Below, in pieces: positions 54,811 through 63,849 of a stretch of DNA of 64,000 nucleotides. Below the pieces are notes generated by a model that was given only the letters and a program-made list of their open reading frames with translations, had not been told where the DNA came from and ran no database searches. The stretch lies in contig NZ_CAMGZA010000001.1 of assembly GCF_946151065.1 (NCBI RefSeq), positions 434,001-498,000 of the forward strand, in the 5' to 3' direction. A program made the translations under genes and the position numbers. How positions within the stretch are numbered: position 1 is the stretch's first letter; each line of letters begins with the position of its first letter. The stretch is from Microbacterium sp. Marseille-Q6965. Its GTDB lineage: Bacteria; Actinomycetota; Actinomycetes; Actinomycetales; Microbacteriaceae.

Positions 54811-55646
54811 TCCTTGACGGCTCCTTCGCTTGCGTTCATGATTCGGCGCTGGAAGATGAAGAACAGCACGGCCACGGGGATCGTCATGATCGCCGCCGCG
54901 GCGAGCTTGAGCGGGTACTGACTGCCCTGGCTGAGCTGTCCGCTCGCGAGCGACGCCACACCCTTGGTGAGCGTGGTCAGCTCCGGCGATTGCGTCGAAA
55001 CGACGAAGTGGCTCAGTTCATTCCAGGATCCCTGGAACGACAGGATCACGATCGTCACGAGCGCCGGGCGCGCCATCGGCAGCACCACCGACCAGAAGGT
55101 GCGGAACACCCCCGCCCCGTCGATCCGGGACTGCTCCTCGACCGAGACCGGGATGGACTCGAAGAAGTTCTTCATGATGAACACGCCCGCCGCGTCCACC
55201 AGCAGCGGCAGCACCATGCCCGTGTACGAGTCGTACATGCCGAGCTGGTTGATGACGAGGAACTTCGGGATGAGCAGCACGACGGTCGGCACCGACATCA
55301 CCGCCACGAGCGCGGCGAAGATCACCCCGCGCCCGCGGAAACGCAGCCGCGCGAGGGCGTAGCCGGCCAGCGAGTCGAAGAACACCCGCCCGACGGTGAC
55401 GAGGATCGTCACGACGGCGGAGTTGGCGAACCAGACCGGGAAGTCGGAGTTCAGGAACAGCCGCTCGTACGCCGCCCACGTGACCGTGGCGGGAAACAGC
55501 GACGTCGGGTCGGAGGCCGCCTCGGCGTCGGTCTTGAACGACGTGGCCACCTGCACGAGGAACGGGTAGACGTAGACGACGGCGATCGCCGTGAGCAGCA
55601 CGTACAGCGCCACCTGCCCGAGCATCGGCCGGCGCGAGCGGCGCAC
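54807..55646 (-). CDS. Sugar ABC transporter permease (MalG type)
   Basis: 279-residue permease with six transmembrane segments and the EAA loop EEQSRIDGAGVFRTFWSVVLPMARPAL. The GTG 55646 start leaves 57 bases to the upstream gene and lacks a good ribosome site. An ATG at 55707 shares ATGA with the upstream permease stop, as elsewhere in this operon, but it is one base out of frame. Removing one G from the G7 run at 55670-55676 would join MTPPCRPAWHTP to this protein in frame. The true start is therefore likely 55707, with a homopolymer error or mutation. The core protein is intact. Confidence 0.9.
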   Translation of the reverse strand: MRRSRRPMLGQVALYVLLTAIAVVYVYPFLVQVATSFKTDAEAASDPTSLFPATVTWAAYERLFLNSDFPVWFANSAVVTILVTVGRVFFDSLAGYALARLRFRGRGVIFAALVAVMSVPTVVLLIPKFLVINQLGMYDSYTGMVLPLLVDAAGVFIMKNFFESIPVSVEEQSRIDGAGVFRTFWSVVLPMARPALVTIVILSFQGSWNELSHFVVSTQSPELTTLTKGVASLASGQLSQGSQYPLKLAAAAIMTIPVAVLFFIFQRRIMNASEGAVKE

Positions 55647-55703
55647 GGCCGGCCGCGCGGGGGCCGGGCGGGGGGGTGTGCCAGGCGGGGCGGCACGGGG
55701 GCG

Positions 55704-56810
55704 TCATCGCGCACCTCCCCCGGTGGCGACCTCGTACATCCGCGCGCGGCGGCGCGAGACGGGGCGATCGCGCAGCAGCCAGCGCTGCAGGATCGTCATG
55801 AGCACGATGATCGCGAAGAGGATGAACGCGATCGCCGCTCCCCTGCCCCACTCCTGCGAGAGGAACGCCGACTGGTAGCTGAGGTACGCCGGCGTGAGCG
55901 TGGTCTTGCCGGGGGCGCCCTGCGTGCCGGTGTAGATCTGGTCGAACACCTGCCAGCAGCCGATGAGGCCGAGGGTCAGCACGGTGAACAGCGTCGGCCG
56001 CAGCTGCGGCAGGGTCACGCGCCAGAAGCGCTGCCAGCCGTTCGCGCCGTCCATCATCGCCGCCTCCTGCACGTCGCCGCCGAGGTTCTGCAGCGCGGCG
56101 ACGAACAGCAGCATGAACGTGCCCGACGTGGTGAACACGGCCATGAGAATGAACGCGAACATCGCCACCGACGGCCCGCCCAGCCAGTCCCACCACGAGA
56201 CCCCGAGGAAGGCGCCACTCGTCAGCGCCTCCGGGCCGGACGTGACGCCGATACCCGCGAGCAGGTTGTGGATGATGCCGCTCGGATCGTTGAACCAGTT
56301 GGGTCCGTTGACGCCGATCCACGACAGCACCTCGTTGATCACGCCCGACGTGGAGAAGAGGAACAGCCACAGCACGGTGATCGCCACGGAGCTCGTGACC
56401 GACGGGAAGTAGAACGCCGTGCGGAACAGGCCCCGCCCGCGCAGCACGGCGCGGTTGACGAGCACGGCGAGGAAGAGCGCCAGCGCCGTCTGCAGGGGCA
56501 CGACGAGCAGCACGTACCAGGCGTTGTTACGCATGGCGATGCCGAAGTCGCGCTCGGCGAGCCCGCCCCCGCTCGTCACGGCGGCGTAGTTGTCGAGCCC
56601 GACGAAGTTCACGTCCGACGACAACGGGCTGCCGCGGCCGGTCCAGTCCGACAGGCTCACCCACAGCGCCATGAGCACGGGCACGAGCAGGAAGACGCCG
56701 AGGATGAGGATCACCGGCAGGGTGAACAGCCAACCCGCGGCGCCCTCGCCGCGCCGCAGGCCCGAGGCCCCGGCGCGGCGAGAGCGCGTCTCAGCGGTGG
56801 ACGTCGACAT
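55704..56810 (-). CDS. Sugar ABC transporter permease (MalF type)
   Basis: 368-residue permease with a cytoplasmic Arg-rich N-terminus, about seven transmembrane segments (first at residues 27-50), an extracytoplasmic loop after segment 3 or 4 (INEVLSWIGVNGPNWFNDPSG), and the coupling loop QEAAMMDGANGWQRFWRVTLPQLRPTL. It pairs with the MalG-type permease downstream. The start is ATG 56810, four bases past the binding-protein stop. No ATPase gene is in the operon, so a shared MsmK-type ATPase encoded elsewhere is expected. Confidence 0.94.
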   Translation of the reverse strand: MSTSTAETRSRRAGASGLRRGEGAAGWLFTLPVILILGVFLLVPVLMALWVSLSDWTGRGSPLSSDVNFVGLDNYAAVTSGGGLAERDFGIAMRNNAWYVLLVVPLQTALALFLAVLVNRAVLRGRGLFRTAFYFPSVTSSVAITVLWLFLFSTSGVINEVLSWIGVNGPNWFNDPSGIIHNLLAGIGVTSGPEALTSGAFLGVSWWDWLGGPSVAMFAFILMAVFTTSGTFMLLFVAALQNLGGDVQEAAMMDGANGWQRFWRVTLPQLRPTLFTVLTLGLIGCWQVFDQIYTGTQGAPGKTTLTPAYLSYQSAFLSQEWGRGAAIAFILFAIIVLMTILQRWLLRDRPVSRRRARMYEVATGGGAR

Positions 56811-56814
56811 CCGC

Positions 56815-58050
56815 CTACTCGGCGATCGCCTCGAGGTTCGCCTGTACCGACGAGAGGATCTCGGCGGGGTCGGCGGTGCGCAGCGACTCGAGCTGCGCGT
56901 TGAAGTCGGTGATCACGTCGGCGGCACCGGCCTGGTTCGGCGGGAACTGGGCGTACTCCGCGCCGTCGAGGAACGCCGACAGGTCGGGATTCGCCTCGGT
57001 CCACGCGTCGGCGGCGGACTGGATGGACGGCATCGGGCCGAACGCCTCCGAGAACGCCAGCTGCTGATCCGTGCTCGTGAGGAACTCGACGAGGTCGAGC
57101 GCCTGCTCCTGGTTCGCGCTGTCGGCGGCGAGACCCCAGCAGTTCGTGAACTGCAGGGTGCCGGGGCCGGCGGGGCCCTCCGGCAGCGGCACGACCGTGT
57201 ACTCCACGTCGGGGAAGTCGTTGGCCAGCCCGCCCGTGATCCAGTTGCCCTCGATCGCCATGGCGGCGCTCTGGTTGCCGAACGCCTCGCCGCCCCAGCC
57301 CGCGCCCACGTCGGCGGCGAAGGCGAAGGATCCGTCGTTCAGGTGGGTCTTGACGTACTCGAGCGCCTCGACGTTCTCGGCGCTGTCGGCCACCGGCTCG
57401 CCGTCGACCACGAGGCCGCCGCCCGCCTGCGCGAGGAAGACGCCCAGGCGCTGGTACTCGGCGCTGAAGACGAGGCCCACGCGGTCGTCCGTCGTGAGCT
57501 GCTGCGCGACCGCGGCCAGCTCCTCCCACGTCGTCGGGTAGTCCTGCTCGGTGAGCCCGGCCTCCTGCCACAGCGCCGTGTTGATCACGAGCGCGAGCGT
57601 GGAGAAGTCCTTCGGGGCGCAGTAGAACTCGCCGTCGAGGGTGAAGTTCTCCACGAGCGACGGGTAGAAGTCGTCCTTGTTCGCCAGGTCGTCGCCGTAC
57701 GCGGCGAGCGAGCCGTTCTCGGCGTAGCCGGCGATCTGCTCGGGCGCGAGGTAGAACAGGTCCGGCGGGGAGCCCGCCGCGAAGCCCTGCGAGAGCTGCT
57801 GCGGCAGGTCATTGGCCACCTGCACCTCCACCTCGGTGCCGGACTCCTGCGACCAGGCGTCGACGGCGGCCTCCACCGCCTGGGTCTCGGCATCGCCGGA
57901 GGAGCCGATGAGCACCGTGAGCCCGTCGCCGCCGCCCCCGTTCGTCTCGGCGGGCTCGTCGAAGCCCGAGCCGCAGGCCGTGAGCGCGAGCGCGCCGGTC
58001 GCGAGGAACGCGCCGAGCCCGAGCGCTCTGCGTGTCGTGTGCCGTGTCAT
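56815..58050 (-). CDS. Sugar ABC transporter substrate-binding lipoprotein
   Basis: 411-residue family-1 solute-binding protein. The lipoprotein signal has its lipobox LTACG (Cys26) and a Gly/Asp-rich linker. The fold starts LTVLIGSSGDAETQAVEAAV and contains PDLFYLAPEQIAGYAENGSL, YPTTWEELAAVAQQL and the Trp-rich hinge segment FTNCWGLAAD. ATG 58050 is preceded by GGGAGAAGAG. An oligosaccharide ligand is likely given the debranching-type hydrolase in the operon. A LacI-type operator lies 50 bases upstream. Confidence 0.93.
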   Translation of the reverse strand: MTRHTTRRALGLGAFLATGALALTACGSGFDEPAETNGGGGDGLTVLIGSSGDAETQAVEAAVDAWSQESGTEVEVQVANDLPQQLSQGFAAGSPPDLFYLAPEQIAGYAENGSLAAYGDDLANKDDFYPSLVENFTLDGEFYCAPKDFSTLALVINTALWQEAGLTEQDYPTTWEELAAVAQQLTTDDRVGLVFSAEYQRLGVFLAQAGGGLVVDGEPVADSAENVEALEYVKTHLNDGSFAFAADVGAGWGGEAFGNQSAAMAIEGNWITGGLANDFPDVEYTVVPLPEGPAGPGTLQFTNCWGLAADSANQEQALDLVEFLTSTDQQLAFSEAFGPMPSIQSAADAWTEANPDLSAFLDGAEYAQFPPNQAGAADVITDFNAQLESLRTADPAEILSSVQANLEAIAE

Positions 58051-58099
58051 TGTCTCTTCTCCCTTGATGAGCCAGGCGACGGTGCGAGGATGACCCCGC

Positions 58100-58121
58100 G
58101 GAATTTGATCGTTCAAGTTCC
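58100..58121. promoter_or_regulatory. LacI-type operator between divergent regulator and transporter operon
   Basis: A 22-base imperfect palindrome centred on CG at 58110/58111, with core TTGATCGTTCAA and outer arms GGAA / TTCC; 9 of 11 pairs match. The central CpG is the hallmark of LacI/GalR operators. It lies 50 bases before the binding-protein ATG and 99 before the lacI-type GTG. Confidence 0.7.
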
Positions 58122-58219
58122 GTGCGTTTCCACGGTAAGGACGCGGGCACGCCACTGTCAAGCCGAACGGCGCGCCCTAGGATGACGGACGAAGCCGGGC
58201 ACGGCAGCGAGGAGGATGC

Positions 58220-59233
58220 GTGGCGAAGGCACCGACGGTCGAGGACGTGGCACGAGCCGCCGGCGTCTCGCGCCAGACGGTGTCGAACGTGCTCAACTCC
58301 CCCGATATCGTCCGCCCCGCCACGCGCGAGCGCGTGGAGCGCGCCATCGCCGAGCTCGGCTACCGCCCGCACGCCGCCGCGCGCCGGCTGCGCACGCGCC
58401 GCAGCTCGACCCTCGGCATCCGCCTCGACCCCTACTCCGGCGGCGTCTCGGGCGTCGTGCTCGACCGCTTCGTGCACGCCCTCACCGAGCGCGCCAGCGC
58501 GCGCGGTTTGCGCATCCTGCTGTACGCCGCGCGCACGGCCGAGGAAGAGATCGACCGCATCCGCGATCTGCTCGACGGCGGCGAGATCGACGCCGTCGTG
58601 CTGACGGGCACGTTCCGCGGCGATCCGCGCACCGCCTGGCTCGCCGCGCACGCCGCGCCGTTCGTCTCGTTCGGCCGCCCGTGGGACGACGACGCCGCGC
58701 CGTCGCACTCCTGGGTCGACGTGGACGGCGCCGCCGGCACCCGCATGGCGACCACGTGGGCGCTCGCACACGCCGGTCCGCGCGTGGCGTTCCTCGGCTG
58801 GCCGGCAGGATCGGACACGGGCGACGACCGCGAGCGCGGCTGGCGCGAGGCCATGCCCGAGGGCGCTCCGCTCGTGCGACTGACCGCCGTGGACGGCGTC
58901 GCCCCGGCCCGCGAGGCGGTGGCCGAGACGCTGCGCGCGGGCGGCGACGCGCCGGACGCGATCGTGTGCGCGAGCGACACCCTCGCCATCGGCGCCCACC
59001 TCGCCGCCGTCACGGCCGGGCGGCCGACGCTGCCCATCGTCGGCTTCGACAACACCCCGGCGGCCGAGGCCATGGGCCTCAGCAGCATTGAGCAGCGCCC
59101 CGAGGACGTGGCGGCCGGCACGCTCGAGCTGCTCGCGGGCGCGGAGGGCGCCGTGATCGACCCCGCCGAGCGCGCCGCGCACGTGCTCGTCGAGCCGCGC
59201 CTCGTCGTGCGCACCGAGCCGCCCCGGGGCTGA
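58220..59233 (+). CDS. LacI-family transcriptional regulator
   Basis: 337-residue regulator. The N-terminal HTH is PTVEDVARAAGVSRQTVSNVLNSPD with hinge helix PHAAARRLRTRR. A periplasmic-binding-protein-like effector domain follows (LGIRLDPYSGG; DAVVLTG; VDVDGAAGTRMAT; AIVCASDTLAIGAHLA; PIVGFDNTPAAEAM). GTG 58220 is well placed after GAGGAGG. It is divergent from the sugar ABC/debranching operon and probably represses it through the site at 58100-58121. Confidence 0.95.
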   Translation: MAKAPTVEDVARAAGVSRQTVSNVLNSPDIVRPATRERVERAIAELGYRPHAAARRLRTRRSSTLGIRLDPYSGGVSGVVLDRFVHALTERASARGLRILLYAARTAEEEIDRIRDLLDGGEIDAVVLTGTFRGDPRTAWLAAHAAPFVSFGRPWDDDAAPSHSWVDVDGAAGTRMATTWALAHAGPRVAFLGWPAGSDTGDDRERGWREAMPEGAPLVRLTAVDGVAPAREAVAETLRAGGDAPDAIVCASDTLAIGAHLAAVTAGRPTLPIVGFDNTPAAEAMGLSSIEQRPEDVAAGTLELLAGAEGAVIDPAERAAHVLVEPRLVVRTEPPRG

Positions 59234-59454
59234 CGTCCGGAGGGGGCGGACGCCGTGCGCCGGCCCGGGTGCGGGTCGCGGGGGGTGCGCCGGTCCCCGC
59301 GTCCCGGCATCGGTCGCGGGAGCTGCCGGCACCGGACCCCGCGCCCCCGTCCGTGAGCGGTCGCGCGAGCGACGCGGCCGGGCTGCCTGGCGCCGGACGC
59401 GCGCCCGCCGCAAGGGGCTTGCTCCCGCCCGGAGCCGGATGGTTGCCTGCCCTC

Positions 59455-60414
59455 ATGACGAAGGGAGCGGGCGAGGCGGCCATGGGCGCCACGGCGAGCC
59501 GCACGGCGGACACCGAGGGCGCGACCACGGGGCGCGTGCGCGTGGGCATCTCGGGCTGGCGGTACGCGAGCTGGCGCGGCGATTTCTACCCGAAGGGTCT
59601 GGCCCAGCGCCTCGAACTGGCCTACGTGGGCGAGCGGATGAACTCGCTCGAGCTGAACGGGTCGTTCTACTCCCTCCAGCGGCCGGCCAGTTACGCGCGC
59701 TGGCGCGACGCCGTGCCCGACGACTTCGTGTTCGCCGTGAAGGGCTCGCGATACATCACCCACATGCTGCGGCTGCGCGAAGCCGAGGCGGCGATGGCGA
59801 ACTTCTTCGCCTCGGGCGTGCTCGCCCTGGGCCCCAAGCTCGGTCCCTTCCTGTGGCAGCTGCCCGAGCGGCAGGAGTTCGACGCCGAGGGCCTGGACGC
59901 CTTCCTCTCCGCGCTCCCCCGCACCACCGGCGAGGCGCTCGCGCTCGCCCGGCAGCACGACGAGCGGCTCGAGGGCCGGGCATGGCTGCAGATCGCCGCC
60001 GACGTGCCGCTGCGGCACGCGCTCGAGCCCCGCGCGGCGAGCTTCGAGGACCCCGGAGTGCCCGAGTTGCTGCGCCGCCACGGCGTCGCCCTCACGATGG
60101 CCGACGCCGCGGGGCGGTGGCCGCGCTTCGGCGAGGTGACGGCCGACTTCGCGTACGTGCGGCTGCACGGCGCGCACGACCTCTACGCCAGCGGCTACTC
60201 CCCCGACGAACTCGACGACTGGGCCGCGCGGATCGGCGCGTGGGCCGACGGATCGAGCACGCCCGACGGCCGCCCGCGCGATGTCTACGTGTACTTCGAC
60301 AACGACGCGCGCGGCCATGCCCCGCACGACGCCGTCGCGCTCGCGGCGCGCCTCATGCCGTTCGCCGCGGGCACCACCGAACCGGCCCCCGCGCACGCTC
60401 ACGACCCCGGCTGA
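59455..60414 (+). CDS. DUF72 domain-containing protein
   Basis: 319-residue TIM-barrel-like DUF72 (YecE) protein. Hallmarks are VRVGISGWRYASWRGDFYPKGL near the N-terminus, NSLELNGSFYSLQRPASYARW, FVFAVKGSRYITHMLRL, LGPFLWQLPERQEFD and FAYVRLHGAHDLYASGYSPDELDDW. The function of the family is unknown. ATG 59455 is chosen because the frame upstream is low-complexity Ala/Pro/Arg; ATG 59482 is also possible. The 221 bases before it show no clear signals. The 3' end overlaps the convergent neighbour by 16 bases. Confidence 0.9.
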   Translation: MTKGAGEAAMGATASRTADTEGATTGRVRVGISGWRYASWRGDFYPKGLAQRLELAYVGERMNSLELNGSFYSLQRPASYARWRDAVPDDFVFAVKGSRYITHMLRLREAEAAMANFFASGVLALGPKLGPFLWQLPERQEFDAEGLDAFLSALPRTTGEALALARQHDERLEGRAWLQIAADVPLRHALEPRAASFEDPGVPELLRRHGVALTMADAAGRWPRFGEVTADFAYVRLHGAHDLYASGYSPDELDDWAARIGAWADGSSTPDGRPRDVYVYFDNDARGHAPHDAVALAARLMPFAAGTTEPAPAHAHDPG

Positions 60415-60854
60415 TCCGGCCGCACCACCCGTGCACCCGAGGAGGACAGCACCACCTGCGCCCGCAGCGGGAGGCCGGCACCTTCGGCGGCCGCCGCGAC
60501 GCCCCGGATCCACTCCCGCAGCGCGCCGCCCACGCGGTGCCGCCCCGGCCGTTCCCAGACGATGATCACCGCGGCGGCGCTCACCCGCGTTGCGACGCGC
60601 GCCGCGCGGCGGGCCAGCAGCTCGGCGTGCGTGACGTCGCCGAGTTCGGGGTCACCCGCCCTCGCACGCGCGTCGCGCGGCAGTCCCTCGACGGGGAAGA
60701 CGGGGTCCTTCAGGCGCCCGCGCGCGTCGAGGAAGACCAGCCAGACGCGTTGCTCGTACGCGCGCTGCAACAGCTCGCGCACGAGCCGCTCGAGGCTCTC
60801 GTCCCCGCGCACCTCGAGAGCGCGCGGGTCGGTGCCCGTGGAGTGATCCGCCAT
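60399..60854 (-). CDS. Conserved-looking protein of unknown function, 151 residues
   Basis: Soluble alpha/beta-looking protein. The segment YEQRVWLVFLDARGRLKDPVFPVEGLPRD is followed by THAELLARRAARVATRVSAAAVIIVWERPG, then a helix (EWIRGVAAAAEGAGLPLRAQ) and VVLSSSGARVV. The alternation of a strand with an Asp, a long helix and another strand recalls JAB/RadC-like folds, but the metal-binding His motif is absent, so I do not assign a family. ATG 60854 has GGAGGG too close; GTG 60872 is the alternative start. It overlaps the convergent DUF72 gene. Confidence 0.6.
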   Translation of the reverse strand: MADHSTGTDPRALEVRGDESLERLVRELLQRAYEQRVWLVFLDARGRLKDPVFPVEGLPRDARARAGDPELGDVTHAELLARRAARVATRVSAAAVIIVWERPGRHRVGGALREWIRGVAAAAEGAGLPLRAQVVLSSSGARVVRPDQPGS

Positions 60855-60947
60855 CCCTCCACGCTCACCCACCCGGCGACGGCTCGGGCGCGGCGGGGCG
60901 ATCTGTGGAGCAAACCCTCATTCTTGCGGACTGTGCGCGGGCCGAAA

Positions 60948-60991
60948 CGCCGACGGCCCCGTCTCCCGGAATCGGGGCGGGGCCGTCGGCG
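60948..60991 (-). terminator. Terminator hairpin after the alcohol dehydrogenase gene
   Basis: A perfect 14-base stem, CGCCGACGGCCCCG / CGGGGCCGTCGGCG, with a 16-base loop, 11 bases past the dehydrogenase stop. The minus-strand transcript continues with GTTTCGG after the stem, only a short T-run. Confidence 0.8.
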
Positions 60992-61001
60992 CACTGACCG
61001 C

Positions 61002-62105
61002 TCAGGGCATGACGAGGACGGCCTTGACCGTCGCGCCCGACTGCGTGTCGGCGATCGCCTGCTCGATCTGCTCGAACGGGTAGGTCGTGACGAGCTCGTC
61101 GAACGGGAATCGGCCCGCCTGGTGCAGCGCGATGAGCTCCGGGATGAAGTTCTGCGGGATCGCGTCGCCCTCGATGGCGCCGACGAGCGTCTTGCCCGAG
61201 GCGGCGATGAGGCCGAGGTCGAGCGTGCTGCCCGGCTTCGGCACGCCCACGAGCGCGATCTTCGCGCCGAAGGCCGTCGCCTGGATCAGCTGCGCGATGA
61301 CGGGCGCCACACCGGTCGTGTCGACCGCGTAGGGGGCGCCGCCGCCGGTGATCTCGAGGATCCGGGCGGTGGTGTCCTCCTCCTTGCCGTTGATGAGGTG
61401 CGTCGCGCCGAGGCGCTGGGCGAACTCGAGACGCTCCGGGATCACGTCGACCGCGATGATCGTCGTCGCGCCCGCGACCTTCGCGCCCATGATGGCCGAC
61501 AGGCCCACGGCGCCGGTGCCGGCGACGACGATCGTCGAGCCGGCCGGCAGGTCGAGCGAGTTCAGCACCGTGCCGGCGCCGGTCTGGATGCCGCAGCCGA
61601 GCGGGCCGGCGAGCTCGACCGGGGTGCCCTCGGGCAGCTTGACGACGTTCTTCGCCGACGCGATCGCGTGCGTGGCGAACGACGACTGCCCGAAGAAGCT
61701 GCCGTGCACGGGGCTGCCGTCGGCGGCGCTCAGCGTGGTCGTGCCGTCCTCGCGCACTCCGCCGAAGTTCAGCGGCATGAAGTTGAGGCAGTACGCCTCG
61801 CGGCCGGCGAGGCAGTTGCGGCAGTGGCCGCACGCGGCGTACGACAGGCCGACGGCGTCGCCCACGGCCAGGCCGTGGACCGCCGAGCCGACCTGCTCGA
61901 TGACGCCGGCGCCCTCGTGGCCCAGCACGAAGGGGAAGGCACCCGGAATGTGGCCGTGCTGCACGGCGAGATCGGTGTGGCACAGGCCCGTGGCGACGAT
62001 CTTGACGAGGACCTCGTCGGGCTGCAGATCGGCCAGGGTGAGGTCTTCGAAGCGGAACGGCTCGTCGACGCCGTGGAGCACGGCGGCGCGGACGGATGTG
62101 GTCAT
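61002..62105 (-). CDS. Zinc-dependent NAD(P) alcohol dehydrogenase (MDR family)
   Basis: 367-residue medium-chain dehydrogenase of the class III/aryl-alcohol type. Catalytic zinc ligands are Cys and His in TGLCHTDLAV, HEGAGVIEQVG, and Cys in PLGCGIQTGAG. The structural zinc is bound by CGHCRNCLAGREAYC. The Rossmann motif is VAGTGAVGLSAIMGAKVAG with acidic VDV for NAD. It oxidises alcohols to aldehydes or the reverse; the aryl-alcohol subtype is suggested by the NFGG/GQSSFATHA segments. ATG 62105 is preceded by AAGGA; the frame seven codons longer lacks a ribosome site. Confidence 0.93.
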   Translation of the reverse strand: MTTSVRAAVLHGVDEPFRFEDLTLADLQPDEVLVKIVATGLCHTDLAVQHGHIPGAFPFVLGHEGAGVIEQVGSAVHGLAVGDAVGLSYAACGHCRNCLAGREAYCLNFMPLNFGGVREDGTTTLSAADGSPVHGSFFGQSSFATHAIASAKNVVKLPEGTPVELAGPLGCGIQTGAGTVLNSLDLPAGSTIVVAGTGAVGLSAIMGAKVAGATTIIAVDVIPERLEFAQRLGATHLINGKEEDTTARILEITGGGAPYAVDTTGVAPVIAQLIQATAFGAKIALVGVPKPGSTLDLGLIAASGKTLVGAIEGDAIPQNFIPELIALHQAGRFPFDELVTTYPFEQIEQAIADTQSGATVKAVLVMP

Positions 62106-62122
62106 CTCAGTTCCTTTCAGAT

Positions 62123-62199
62123 GCATAGAAGCTATGCCTCCACGCTACGCCTGTCTGAGAGAAAGGGAACGGGCGGGGATCAAACTCTGCGTTCGATCC
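62123..62199. promoter_or_regulatory. Two inverted repeats upstream of the alcohol dehydrogenase
   Basis: GCATAG-AAG-CTATGC (62123-62137) is perfect and lies 18 bases before the dehydrogenase ATG, where it could be an operator. A second repeat, GGATCAAAC-TCTGC-GTTCGATCC (62177-62199, 8 of 9 pairs), lies further upstream, 22 bases before the ABC ATPase start-side stop. It could be an operator or a weak terminator for the ABC operon. No regulator gene is adjacent. Confidence 0.4.
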
Positions 62200-62216
62200 G
62201 GCATAACCTGACGCGG

Positions 62217-62981
62217 TCAGCGCACCTTGCCGAGGAACTCGCGCGTGCGGGCATGCTGCGGGCGTTCGATGACCTCGGCCGCAGGACCCTCCTCGACCAC
62301 GACACCGCCGTCCATGAAGATCACGCGGTCGGCCACGTCGCGGGCGAAGCCCATCTCGTGGGTGACGACGATCATCGTCATGCCCTCGGCGGCGAGCTCC
62401 CGCATCACGTCGAGCACCTCGCCGACCAGCTCGGGGTCGAGCGCCGACGTCGGCTCGTCGAAGAGCATGAGCTCGGGCTTCATCGCGAGCGAGCGGGCGA
62501 TCGCCACGCGCTGCTGCTGACCGCCCGAGAGCTCGTGCGGATACGCATCGATGCGGTGGGCGAGCCCCACGCGGGTGAGCAGGGCCCGCGCCTCCTCGTG
62601 CGCCTGCGCACGGGGCACGCCCCGCACGCCGATCGGCCCCTCCGAGACGTTCTCGAGCGCCGTCATGTGGCCGAACAGGTTGAAGCGCTGAAAGACCATG
62701 CCGATCTTCGCGCGGCGCGCGGCCACTTCCTTCTCGCGCAGCTCGTAGAGCTTGCCGTTGCTCTCGCGGTAGCCGACGTGCTCCCCCGCGACCCGCAGCG
62801 CGCCCCCGTCGATGCGCTCGAGGTGGTTGATGCAGCGCAGGAACGTCGACTTGCCCGATCCGCTCGGGCCGATGAGGCACACGACCTCCCCCGGCGCCAC
62901 GGCCAGGTCGATACCCTTGAGCACCTCGTTGTCGCCGAAGCGCTTGCGCACACCGACGGCCTGAACCAGCGCAGCGGTCAT
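62217..62981 (-). CDS. Polar amino-acid ABC transporter ATPase (GlnQ/HisP type)
   Basis: 254-residue ATPase. Walker A is [18 protein letters not shown], the signature is [16 protein letters not shown], Walker B is [14 protein letters not shown] and the switch His is [28 protein letters not shown] is the Q-loop of the polar amino-acid family. An insertion around [23 protein letters not shown] is characteristic of the HisP/ArtP-like subgroup. ATG 62981 overlaps the permease stop by ATGA. Confidence 0.95.
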   Translation of the reverse strand: MTAALVQAVGVRKRFGDNEVLKGIDLAVAPGEVVCLIGPSGSGKSTFLRCINHLERIDGGALRVAGEHVGYRESNGKLYELREKEVAARRAKIGMVFQRFNLFGHMTALENVSEGPIGVRGVPRAQAHEEARALLTRVGLAHRIDAYPHELSGGQQQRVAIARSLAMKPELMLFDEPTSALDPELVGEVLDVMRELAAEGMTMIVVTHEMGFARDVADRVIFMDGGVVVEEGPAAEVIERPQHARTREFLGKVR

Positions 62982-63847
62982 CGGGTCCTCCCGGGCAGGA
63001 CGCGGCGCAGCACGTCGCCGACACTCGAGGCGTCGCTCACCGAGGAGTACTCGAAGCGACGCTCGATGAAGTACTGGCCGACGCTGAACACGGTGGTGAG
63101 GATCAGGTACCAGATCGACACCGTCAGCAGCAGCTCGACCACGAGCAGGTTGTTGGAGTAGATGGTCACCGCCGACAGCAGCAGCTCGCCGTACTGGATC
63201 GTGTACGCCAGCGACGACGTCTTGAGCATGTTGATGAACTCGTTGCCGGTGGGCGGCACGATCACCCGCATCGCCTGCGGCAGCACGATGCGGCGCATGG
63301 TGCGGCCGGGCCGCATGCCGATCGACTTGGCCGCCTCGATCTGGCCCTTGTCGACCGACGCGATGCCGGCGCGCACGATCTCGGCCATGTACGCGCCCTC
63401 GTTGATCCCGAGGCCCAGCAGCGCCGCGAGGAACGGCGTCATGATCGTGTTCGTGTCGACCGAGCCGGCGAAGGGGATCCACACCTCGGGGAAGACCAGC
63501 GACAGGTTGTACCAGAGCAGCAGCTGCACGAGCACGGGCGTGCCGCGGAACAGCCACACGTAGCCGCCGGCCACGGCGCGCGCCACGGGGTTCCGCGACA
63601 GCCGCATGATGGCGGCGACGACGCCGAGCACGATGCCGAGCGCCTGGGCGGCGACGCTGATGAGCAGCGTGCCCGCCATGCCCTGCAGGATCGTGGGGAC
63701 CGTGAGGAAGCGCAGGGTCGCGTCGTACTGGATGTCGGCCTGGGAGAAGGCGTAGACGAGCGCGGCGAGCAGAGCGAGCACCACGGCGCCCGTGACCCAG
63801 CGCCCCCAGTGGCGCACCGGCACCGTGGTCATCGTCGGCTCGTCCAC
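62978..63847 (-). CDS. Polar amino-acid ABC transporter permease (HisM/GlnP type)
   Basis: 289-residue permease with one N-terminal segment (residues 17-36) plus about five in the HEQRO-type permease domain. Motifs are [51 protein letters not shown] and [30 protein letters not shown] residues, all diagnostic. GTG 63847 is three bases past the binding-protein stop. With the binding protein and ATPase it forms a complete importer for an amino acid. Confidence 0.95.
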   Translation of the reverse strand: MDEPTMTTVPVRHWGRWVTGAVVLALLAALVYAFSQADIQYDATLRFLTVPTILQGMAGTLLISVAAQALGIVLGVVAAIMRLSRNPVARAVAGGYVWLFRGTPVLVQLLLWYNLSLVFPEVWIPFAGSVDTNTIMTPFLAALLGLGINEGAYMAEIVRAGIASVDKGQIEAAKSIGMRPGRTMRRIVLPQAMRVIVPPTGNEFINMLKTSSLAYTIQYGELLLSAVTIYSNNLLVVELLLTVSIWYLILTTVFSVGQYFIERRFEYSSVSDASSVGDVLRRVLPGRTR

Positions 63848-63849
63848 GT

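Noticed and set aside
59439..63161. A 1240-codon open frame on the plus strand across the DUF72 gene, dehydrogenase and ABC ATPase
   Set aside because: It runs antisense or out of frame to several well-recognised genes, has Arg/Ala/His-rich composition typical of shadow frames in GC-rich DNA, and no domain is visible.
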